This document shows, piece after piece, positions 7,598 through 14,104 of a stretch of DNA of 17,533 bases (positions within the stretch are counted from its first letter, which is position 1; each line of letters begins with the position of its first letter). The notes below the pieces were generated by a model that saw only the letters and a list, made by a program, of their open reading frames with translations, was not told the DNA's origin and searched no databases. The DNA is from DATKWV01 sp035529405. GTDB taxonomy: Bacteria > Planctomycetota > Phycisphaerae > Sedimentisphaerales > Anaerobacaceae. The position numbers and the translations under genes were made by a program. The DNA is taken from NCBI GenBank assembly GCA_035529405.1, contig DATKWV010000085.1, forward strand, positions 1 to 17,533, given 5' to 3'.

Positions 7598-7697
7598 GAG
7601 GGAAACTTCAAGGCAAGTTTGAATATGCTTGAACGAGCAGCGGACGATTGCCCCGTATGTTCCTGCAACGACGAACAGATATATCCGGCCCTGCGTT

Positions 7698-8834
7698 TTA
7701 TTTTGCTGGCCAGGTGCTAAGCTGTAATTTGTCCGGGCAATCGGAAACGACCTTGTCGTAATCGTCAAACCAGTAGGCAGTGCCGTTGCGTTCGAAGGTC
7801 ATAAAGCGGTTGCTGTCCCGCCGGGCGGCGGCTCGGTGGTATTTGAAATGAATCAGTTCCTGCGTGACGGCCACGACTTCTATTTTTCCGCTCGAATGCG
7901 ACATCACAAACCGCACTCGCTTTGCAAGACCGCTGACCTGTGATTTCGCCTGCTCGATAATCTCGTATGCCTTCTCAAGCGGCACCATAAAGCATTTATT
8001 TCCTGCGGTTGGCCGGCACTGGAAAACATAGTACACCGGCGCACCAACAAAAGACAATTTGCTGAAAAGCTGCGCCATAGTCTGGGCATTATCGTTGACT
8101 GCTTTAATAACGGGTGTCTGATTCGCGATGACAGCGCCTGCTTTTTGCAGCAGGCTGACGGCCTGAACCGCAGGGTCGGTCAATTCGCGCGGATGCACAA
8201 AGTGGGTTATAAAGTATATTTTTCTGCGCGGCTTGCTGTAGGTCTCGACCATTTTCAAAAGAGCCGGGTCGTTTATGATTCTGAACGGGTAAAATGCGGG
8301 TGTTTTTGTTCCGATACGAATTACTCTTATATGGTCAATTTCCCTCAATTGCCGTACAATGTTTGCAAGTTTTGAAGTTTTCAGCGCCAACGGGTCGCCG
8401 CCGCTGAGCAGTACGTTGGTTATGCCGGGTCGCATTTTTATGTATTCAAGGGCCGCTGGGATGTCCCGAAGATATTCTTGACGGTTTTTTTGAAAAATGC
8501 GCTTACGAAAACAATACCGACAGGTGCATTCACAAACATTACTTATCAAAAGAAGCACCGTGGAATTATACTTATGTTCCAGGCCGGGCAGAATGGTATG
8601 TTTTTTTTCATTAGAGGCATCGAGCCGGCCCCACTGCTGAAGTTCCTGTACCTGGGGGATTATCACTTTGCGTATCGGGTCGTTGGGGTCGTTCCAGTCA
8701 ATAAGTGACAGGTAGTAATCGTTGCATCGGAAACTAAACTGCTCGGTAACCTCTTTCAGCTGTTGGCGTTCCTGCCGGCTCAACTGTTTTACCTGTTCTA
8801 TCTTTGTAATATGTCGGCACCTGGTCGAATTCAT
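7698..8834 (-). CDS. KamA-family radical SAM protein (lysine 2,3-aminomutase-like)
   Basis: 378 residues. The radical SAM 4Fe-4S motif CxxxCxxC is present as C101-ECT-C105-RY-C108, followed by FRKR and SGGDPL (144-149) for SAM binding. Overall architecture matches the KamA/YodO/EpmB family, which uses PLP and SAM to move amino groups. K317 in SHSSGKIEVV is in the place of the PLP lysine. The two aspartates that hold the substrate's amino group in Clostridium lysine 2,3-aminomutase appear replaced: the QCD motif is QCRP here (R274) and the FVVDAP segment is FVMSHS. The enzyme is therefore probably not a classical lysine 2,3-aminomutase; the substrate is unknown. AGGGA lies about 12 bases before the ATG. 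It is 64 bases downstream of the epimerase gene on the same strand and may share its transcript. Confidence 0.88.
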   Translation of the reverse strand: MNSTRCRHITKIEQVKQLSRQERQQLKEVTEQFSFRCNDYYLSLIDWNDPNDPIRKVIIPQVQELQQWGRLDASNEKKHTILPGLEHKYNSTVLLLISNVCECTCRYCFRKRIFQKNRQEYLRDIPAALEYIKMRPGITNVLLSGGDPLALKTSKLANIVRQLREIDHIRVIRIGTKTPAFYPFRIINDPALLKMVETYSKPRRKIYFITHFVHPRELTDPAVQAVSLLQKAGAVIANQTPVIKAVNDNAQTMAQLFSKLSFVGAPVYYVFQCRPTAGNKCFMVPLEKAYEIIEQAKSQVSGLAKRVRFVMSHSSGKIEVVAVTQELIHFKYHRAAARRDSNRFMTFERNGTAYWFDDYDKVVSDCPDKLQLSTWPAK

Positions 8835-8898
8835 TTTTTATTTTAGTCCCTGAGCTTGTTCCGGCTGTTTGTTTTTTTACGGCAAAGCAGGTAAAACC

Positions 8899-9867
8899 TT
8901 AAAGCTGATCGCTTCTGAACGCATCGATGACAATGCCGAGCATTTCAGCAAGGCTGGTTCGCGGCTGCCAGCCGACCATGTTTTTTATCCGCTCGATGTT
9001 CGGCACACGCCGCATCATATCCTCGATGGGTCTGCCGTAAGCAGTTTCGTAGGGAACATACTGCTTTTTGCTTTTGCTGCCGGTCATTTTAATAATTTTG
9101 TCGGCAAGACCATTAATACTGATTTCCTCTGTGGAACCGATGTTATACACCTTTCCGACGGCTTGCCTGCAATTGACCAGGCTTATAATCGCATCCACAA
9201 CATCGCCTACGTAGCAGAAGCATCTTTTCTGGCGCCCCGTACCGTATATGTCAATAGGTTCATTTTTTAATGCGCTTTGAACAAAACGCGGTACAACCAT
9301 ACCGTATCTTCCTGTTTGTCGGGGTCCGACCGTATTAAAAAATCTGCCAATAATAACCTCCAGATTATATTGTTGATGGAAAGCCAGACCGAGGAATTCG
9401 TCTATTGCCTTGCTGCATGCATAAGACCAGCGTGAAAGCGTCGTACTTCCGAGAACAATATCATCTTCTTCGGCGAAGGGAACGGCCTCGTTTTTGCCGT
9501 AAACCTCGCTGCTTGAGGCAATAAAAACCTTTTTACCCAGTTTGTTTGCCGCTTCCAGCACCACCGTTGTGCCTGTGATGTTGGTTTCTATGGTTCGTAC
9601 GGGGGTGTCGGCTATGAGCTTGACACCGACTGCTGCGGCAAGATGATAAACAGCATCGCTTTGCTCGGTCATTTTACTCATCAGCTCGGCATTGCAGATA
9701 TCACCTTCTGTGAAGGTAAATGCGGGATGGTCCTTAAAACTGCGGATGTTTTCCAGGCTGCCGGTGCTGAGATTATCCACCACCCTGACCTGGTGGCCAT
9801 TCTGCAGCAGTGTCTCGGCAAGATGTGAGCCGATAAATCCGGCGCCGCCTGTTACCAATACCCTCAT
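8899..9867 (-). CDS. NAD-dependent nucleotide-sugar epimerase/dehydratase (extended SDR)
   Basis: 322 residues from ATG 9867; the frame extends 25 codons upstream, but MRVLVTGGAGFIGSH is the natural family N-terminus and AGGGA lies 9 bases before it. The NAD-binding GxxGxxG is TGGAGFIG (6-13), D31 begins the DNLSTG loop, and the catalytic Ser/Tyr/Lys are in SSSEVYG (118-124) and Y149-ACS-K153. RFFNTVGPRQTGRYGMVVPR (175-194) is the nucleotide-sugar binding region shared by UDP-glucuronate decarboxylase and UDP-glucose 4-epimerase relatives. It should act on an NDP-sugar in the cytoplasm, for surface polysaccharide or LPS; the exact reaction cannot be assigned. It is preceded by a long structured region and followed by the KamA-like gene. 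Confidence 0.92.
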   Translation of the reverse strand: MRVLVTGGAGFIGSHLAETLLQNGHQVRVVDNLSTGSLENIRSFKDHPAFTFTEGDICNAELMSKMTEQSDAVYHLAAAVGVKLIADTPVRTIETNITGTTVVLEAANKLGKKVFIASSSEVYGKNEAVPFAEEDDIVLGSTTLSRWSYACSKAIDEFLGLAFHQQYNLEVIIGRFFNTVGPRQTGRYGMVVPRFVQSALKNEPIDIYGTGRQKRCFCYVGDVVDAIISLVNCRQAVGKVYNIGSTEEISINGLADKIIKMTGSKSKKQYVPYETAYGRPIEDMMRRVPNIERIKNMVGWQPRTSLAEMLGIVIDAFRSDQL

Positions 9868-9919
9868 AAAATCCGGTCCCTGCTGTTTGCGGTGAAAAAA
9901 ACCGCTGTTTAATATAATT

Positions 9920-9955
9920 TTCCGGCAAAGGTTCCAGCCCAAGGCGTTGCCGGAA
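9920..9955. repeat. Inverted repeat in the epimerase leader
   Basis: Perfect 9-base arms TTCCGGCAA (9920-9928) and TTGCCGGAA (9947-9955) flank an 18-base spacer. GGTTCC within the spacer (9930-9935) can alternatively pair with GGAACC overlapping the right arm (9952-9957), so two exclusive folds are possible. It lies about 50-90 bases upstream of the epimerase start, in its probable leader. Confidence 0.6.
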
Positions 9956-10064
9956 CCCCGCAGCCTGCTGCAGCTGCTGGCATCTATATTAACGTATCGT
10001 CAAATGAAGAACCTAATGTTAGTTAAAGAAAATGCTTGAACGGGTCGTATGCGGTGGCTGGCAA

Positions 10065-10093
10065 CGAAAATACGGTTCATATCGAAAATACGG
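10065..10093. repeat. Direct repeat CGAAAATACGG, two copies 18 bases apart
   Basis: Identical 11-base copies at 10065-10075 and 10083-10093 in the region upstream of the epimerase. A period near two helical turns would suit side-by-side protein binding, but no regulator is identified. Confidence 0.45.
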
Positions 10094-10239
10094 CTTTTTT
10101 CTTAAAAAGGGGGTATTTAATTAAATCGTGCCTGCAAGACAGCTATGCTGTTGTCGTTGTCAAAGCTGGTAACAGGCTTTTTATCGGTCTTTTCGGTTTG
10201 TTATCTGCTCCTGAAACACTTCTGGGCAGCCTCGGTAAG

Positions 10240-10269
10240 ATGATAGCATGTCCGGAGGTGTTGTGTCAA
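10240..10269 (-). promoter_or_regulatory. Leftward promoter-like site, probably for the epimerase transcript
   Basis: On the minus strand a perfect TTGACA (10264-10269), an 18-base spacer and an extended -10 TGC-TATCAT (hexamer at 10240-10245). If it serves the epimerase gene the leader is about 365 bases and includes both repeats noted here; otherwise it may drive a small RNA. Confidence 0.5.
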
Positions 10270-10386
10270 AGGGCACGTGGAGACTTTCTGAAGGGTAGCT
10301 GCCCGGGTGCCGATAATGAGTTTAGTTGCGTGTCTGCGGCATAAAATCGACCTCAACTGCCAAATTTTTACTTTTCGATTGTGGGT

Positions 10387-10414
10387 TTGCAATAGACGGA
10401 CTAATAACTATAAT
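10387..10414 (+). promoter_or_regulatory. Probable promoter of the BamD-like gene cluster
   Basis: TTGCAA (10387-10392) and a perfect TATAAT (10409-10414) are separated by 16 bases, about 50 bases before the ATG at 10467. It is the only good rightward promoter upstream of the six-gene run. Confidence 0.55.
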
Positions 10415-10466
10415 AACGCTTTGGTTAAGGGCACACAAATTCCGAAATTGTTGAGCGGGTCCGGCT

Positions 10467-11486
10467 ATGGTTTTGCACAGAATGACATTTACGGTGGTAT
10501 TGGCAGCAGGTGTTGTGTTTTGCGGTTTTTCAACGGTCTGCGGCAAGACGTGGCACCTGGATAAAGACCAGCAGTGGCAAGACCTGTCCGACCAGCAAGG
10601 CCACAGATACATCAGCGCGGTGGCGGAAATTAAACAGTTGGTCAGCAGCGGCCAGACCGATGCCGCCGGACGGGCTTTTGACAAACTTAAGAACGACTTC
10701 CCCGAAATCGCCGGTCCTGACCTTGATGCCTTCATAAAAGCGGAAATGCTTTACTGCCAGGGAAGGTTTTCCAAAGCTGTTGTGGCTTATGACAAGTTTC
10801 TCGGCGAGTTTCCGGAAAGCACATTTTATCAGGCTGCGTTGGACAGGCAGTTCGCGATAGCTACTGCATTTTTAGCAGGGCAGAAGAAAACGGTTTTAAG
10901 AGTATTTAAGATTAGAGGCTATGCCGCGGGTGTTCACATCATGGAAAAAATCACCGACCGTGCCGGCCAGGCCCCGATAGGCCTGAAAGCCGCTGTTGCC
11001 GTGGCCGAAAATTATGAGAAAAGAAAAAAGTTTAATCACGCATACGACAAGTGGTCTCAGATATCATCTCAATACGGCAGCAGCTCCGAAGCGGGTAAGC
11101 AGGCGTTATTATCAATGGCGAGATGCAAGCATGCCGCATACAGGGGCCATAGCTACGATGCCTCGGACCTTATTAGCGCAAAAAGCTATTACCAGAGTTT
11201 TCAACTTCGCTATCCAAAAGATGCCGAAGCGATTGATGTAGAGTCGATAATTCGACAAATAAACAACCAGCTTAGCTATAAGCAGTTCAGTATCGGCCGG
11301 TATTACCAGGAAACCGGCAGTAGGCTGTCGGCCAATCTCTATTATCAGATGGTCATGGATAATTGGCCGCAAACTGAAGCTGCGGAAATGGCCAAAACCG
11401 CCATTGAGACTGAAAACATGCCCCGTGAAAAGGAAAAACCGTGGAAACAAACACCGGTAGAAAAACTTGTGGACCTGCTTTTATAG
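10467..11486 (+). CDS. BamD-like outer-membrane assembly protein with TPR-type repeats
   Basis: 339 residues. An N-terminal signal peptide (hydrophobic about 7-24, likely cut near TVCG-KTW) exports it to the periplasm. The rest is helical with repeated TPR-like units, e.g. YCQGRFSKAVVAYDKFLGEFPES (96-118), NYEKRKKFNHAYDKWSQISSQYG (182-204) and YYQSFQLRYP (241-250), arranged as in BamD/YfiO proteins that support beta-barrel insertion into the outer membrane. It is longer than the roughly 245-residue E. coli BamD. No good lipobox precedes C19 or C25, so lipidation is doubtful. The start is ATG 10467, with a weak ribosome site; ATG 10482 is an alternative. Its 3' end overlaps the LptE-like gene by 46 bases. 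A generic tetratricopeptide periplasmic protein is the alternative reading. Confidence 0.75.
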   Translation: MVLHRMTFTVVLAAGVVFCGFSTVCGKTWHLDKDQQWQDLSDQQGHRYISAVAEIKQLVSSGQTDAAGRAFDKLKNDFPEIAGPDLDAFIKAEMLYCQGRFSKAVVAYDKFLGEFPESTFYQAALDRQFAIATAFLAGQKKTVLRVFKIRGYAAGVHIMEKITDRAGQAPIGLKAAVAVAENYEKRKKFNHAYDKWSQISSQYGSSSEAGKQALLSMARCKHAAYRGHSYDASDLISAKSYYQSFQLRYPKDAEAIDVESIIRQINNQLSYKQFSIGRYYQETGSRLSANLYYQMVMDNWPQTEAAEMAKTAIETENMPREKEKPWKQTPVEKLVDLLL

Positions 11487-11995
11487 TTGCTTTTGTAAGC
11501 ATTGCTGTGTGCATTGCTTTTTGCGGATGTGCTAATCCGGGCGCAGAGGGCAACGGCTACTGCAGTCGAACATTGTTTCCGGAAGATGTCAGTACTGTTT
11601 ATGTGGAGATGTTTGACAATGCCAGTTTCCACAGAGGCGTTGAGTACGAGGTGACCGATGCCCTGGCAAAGCGTATTGAGGCGCATACTCCGTACAAAAT
11701 TATTTCCAGCAGGGACCGTGCCGATACGATAATAAGCGGCAAAATCGTCTCGGTCGGTTTCTCGGCATTAAGCGCCGAGAGAGAAACCGGCCGCTCGCTG
11801 GAGAACCAGTTGCAGGTGCGGGCCGTGGTCAACTGGAAGAATCTCAAAACAGGCCAGTTATTTATTGATAATCGAACAGTGACAGCGTCAGCAAGTTTTT
11901 CACAGTGGCAGAATCAGGGCTTTGGTTATGCCTCAGCCATTGCGGCAAACAACCTGGCGGAAAAAATCGTAGAATCGATGGAAAAGCAGTGGTAG
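11441..11995 (+). CDS. LptE-like LPS-assembly lipoprotein
   Basis: 184 residues from GTG 11441, with AGGA six bases upstream. The signal peptide ends in AFCGC with C30 as the likely lipidated cysteine, so an outer-membrane lipoprotein. The body resembles the LptE family: VSTVYVEMFDN near the start (strand then conserved aromatic/Asn), a YEVTDALAKRIEAHTPYKIIS helix-strand segment, ADTIISGKIVSV, and a late AANNLAEKIVESM helix. LptE plugs the LptD barrel and helps place LPS in the outer leaflet. The 46-base overlap with the BamD-like gene suggests coupled translation, and ftsH follows after 62 bases. The family is poorly conserved, so the assignment rests on pattern plus context. Confidence 0.72.
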   Translation: METNTGRKTCGPAFIVAFVSIAVCIAFCGCANPGAEGNGYCSRTLFPEDVSTVYVEMFDNASFHRGVEYEVTDALAKRIEAHTPYKIISSRDRADTIISGKIVSVGFSALSAERETGRSLENQLQVRAVVNWKNLKTGQLFIDNRTVTASASFSQWQNQGFGYASAIAANNLAEKIVESMEKQW

Positions 11996-12057
11996 CTGCT
12001 GATGAGGTTGAAACTGAAAATTGCCGGATGTGAGGTCAAAATCGCCGAATTAAGAAT

Positions 12058-14034
12058 ATGAGTAGTAACCGAAACAGGAAATCATCCAAACAACATCTGC
12101 GTCAAAAGGGCAAAAATGCAGGGAAACCGTCGCTTGGGGGCTATAAGCACAGGCCCTTTGGCTGGCTGATAATTGCCATTGTTATATTCACTGCTATGAT
12201 GATGATGCAGCAATGGCAGACTAAAGACAACATAGACTGGGACGAATTTGTAAAATATCTGCAGAACGACCAGGTACAGAGTGTCGAGGTTGACGAGACA
12301 CAAATAACAGGGAAGTTCAATCAAAAAGCCATCGACCAGCGCCAGCCAAAGCAACCTCATACATTCACGGTGGACTACAAACCGGACTTAGTCGGCGAAA
12401 AACTTCTCGAGATGCTGCAGGAAAGCGGCATAAATGTCAAGTTTGCCAAGCAGCATGTCTGGCTTATTATGCTGATGCAGTGGGTTTTTCCGCTGCTGTT
12501 GCTGGTGGGTTTTCTGTATTTCGTATTTGCCAGAAATCTTCGTCACGGTGCCGGCGGCATGTTGACGTCGTTTGGCCGCAGCAGGCATCGGCTGCACGGC
12601 AAGGACCGGGTTCAGGTTACGTTTAAGGACGTAGCCGGTATCGAAGAGGCCAAAGACGAGGTCGCTGAGATAATAGAGTTTCTCAAGAACCCGAAAAAGT
12701 TTCAGCGGCTGGGCGGGCGAATCCCGCGGGGCGTTTTGCTTGTTGGTCCCTCAGGTTGCGGCAAAACTTTACTTGCCAAGGCTATAGCCGGCCAGGCTGA
12801 GGTGCCTTTCTTCAGTATATCCGGCAGCGATTTTGTCGAAATGTTTGTTGGTGTCGGGGCATCGAGGGTCCGGGACCTCTTCAGACAGGCAAAAGAGAAT
12901 TCCCCGTGTATTATTTTCCTCGATGAGGTTGATGCAATCGGGCGCAGGCGCAGTGCCAGTTTTGCCGGCGGCGGACATGATGAAAGAGAGCAGACCCTGA
13001 ATGCAATCCTGGTCGAGATGGACGGTTTTGACACCAACGACCAGGTCATAGTCATCGCCGCCACCAACAGGGGCGATATACTCGATGATGCACTTACACG
13101 TCCCGGAAGGTTTGACAGGCAGATTTTTGTGGGGCTGCCGGACTTAAAGGGCCGGGCCGATATTCTGAATGTCCATGCAAGAAAGGTCAAATTAGGGCCC
13201 GACACGAACCTTGAAAGACTGGCGCGCGGCACACCTATGTTCAGCGGAGCAGAACTGGCTGCCATCATTAACGAAGCTGCCCTGGCGGCCACCATGGCCG
13301 ACAAGGAACATATCGAGATGGCTGACCTGGAGGAGGCAAGGGACAAGGTAAGATGGGGAAGAGCTAAAAAAAGCCGGGTTATCGACCTGGCGGAAAAAAA
13401 GATTACCGCTTATCACGAGGCCGGGCATACGCTCGTACAGTCTTTGCTCAAAGACGCAGACCCGCTGCATAAGGTCAGTATTATCCCCAGAGGACCTATG
13501 GGCGGAGCCACTTTCGCGCTGCCGGAAAAAGACAGGACCATTTTTACCAAGAAATACTGTATGGCGCTTATGGAGGTCTGTTTCGGCGGGCGAATAGCCG
13601 AAGAGATGTTTTGTGATGATATATCAAGCGGCGCCCAGGCTGACATCCAGCAGGCAACTCGTATCGCAAAACAGATGGTTCTGACGTGGGGTATGAGTGA
13701 ACAGCTTGGGCTAGTCAGTTACGAAACCGAAACCGGGTATAAGGACCGCATGTACGGAATAATCGGCGAGAAGGAATACAGCGAAAGAACAGCCGAAGTA
13801 ATCGACGGCGAGATCAAGAAACTTACGGACCAGGCCTGCGAGAAGGCCCGGGAATTAATAAGAGCAAACAAGGAGAAGCTTGAGCGCATAGCCGATGCAC
13901 TGTTTAAGTACGAAACTCTGGACGCCGATGATGTGGAACTGATTCTTAAGGGTGGGCAGCTCAACAAGCCTACAGTCACTGATTTATTAGCAGCCGAGCA
14001 GGCTAAAGAAAACGACAGCAAAGACAAGCACTAA
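12058..14034 (+). CDS. ftsH: ATP-dependent zinc metalloprotease FtsH
   Basis: 658 residues. This hexameric inner-membrane protease unfolds and degrades membrane and some soluble proteins in the cytoplasm. Order: a basic N-terminus of about 33 residues, helix 1 (about 36-52), a periplasmic domain, helix 2 (about 135-157), the AAA+ domain (about 190-425) and the peptidase (about 440-605). Walker A is GPSGCGKT (230-237) rather than the usual GPPGTGKT; the pore motif is FVG (263-265), Walker B IIFLDE (285-290), and arginine fingers lie in RPGRFDR (348-354). The zinc site is HEAGH (453-457) with D529 in SGAQADI as third ligand, so the protease looks active. No clear ribosome site precedes the ATG. 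In E. coli FtsH controls LpxC and so LPS supply, which makes its place after an LptE-like gene suggestive. Confidence 0.97.
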   Translation: MSSNRNRKSSKQHLRQKGKNAGKPSLGGYKHRPFGWLIIAIVIFTAMMMMQQWQTKDNIDWDEFVKYLQNDQVQSVEVDETQITGKFNQKAIDQRQPKQPHTFTVDYKPDLVGEKLLEMLQESGINVKFAKQHVWLIMLMQWVFPLLLLVGFLYFVFARNLRHGAGGMLTSFGRSRHRLHGKDRVQVTFKDVAGIEEAKDEVAEIIEFLKNPKKFQRLGGRIPRGVLLVGPSGCGKTLLAKAIAGQAEVPFFSISGSDFVEMFVGVGASRVRDLFRQAKENSPCIIFLDEVDAIGRRRSASFAGGGHDEREQTLNAILVEMDGFDTNDQVIVIAATNRGDILDDALTRPGRFDRQIFVGLPDLKGRADILNVHARKVKLGPDTNLERLARGTPMFSGAELAAIINEAALAATMADKEHIEMADLEEARDKVRWGRAKKSRVIDLAEKKITAYHEAGHTLVQSLLKDADPLHKVSIIPRGPMGGATFALPEKDRTIFTKKYCMALMEVCFGGRIAEEMFCDDISSGAQADIQQATRIAKQMVLTWGMSEQLGLVSYETETGYKDRMYGIIGEKEYSERTAEVIDGEIKKLTDQACEKARELIRANKEKLERIADALFKYETLDADDVELILKGGQLNKPTVTDLLAAEQAKENDSKDKH

Positions 14035-14104
14035 TCTCAGGTTCCCGAGGCGGTAACGAAAACCAAAAAATGCCGACACTTTTAATTTGCCTTCCGAAAT
14101 TGTT

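Larger units (their letters stand above)
9868..10466. other. Gene-free region between divergent genes
   Basis: About 600 bases without a convincing gene; one 102-codon frame from a TTG at 10036 has no ribosome site or family resemblance. It holds an A/T-loop hairpin GCGGT-GAAAAAA-ACCGC (9889-9905), a long inverted repeat (9920-9955), an 11-base direct repeat (10065-10075 and 10083-10093), a small hairpin ACAGC-TAT-GCTGT near 10140, a leftward promoter-like site (10240-10269) and a rightward promoter for the BamD-like gene. I recognise no riboswitch or known small RNA in it. Confidence 0.6.

Noticed and set aside
9868..9942. Extending the epimerase to the upstream start at 9942
   Set aside because: The added 25 residues do not belong to the SDR fold and overlap the inverted-repeat leader.
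10036..10344. 102-codon frame from TTG as a gene
   Set aside because: It has a rare start codon, no ribosome site and no recognisable motif, and it crosses the direct repeats and promoter-like site.
10100..10350. Known riboswitch, SRP RNA or 6S RNA in the gap
   Set aside because: I looked on both strands for the conserved cores and found none.
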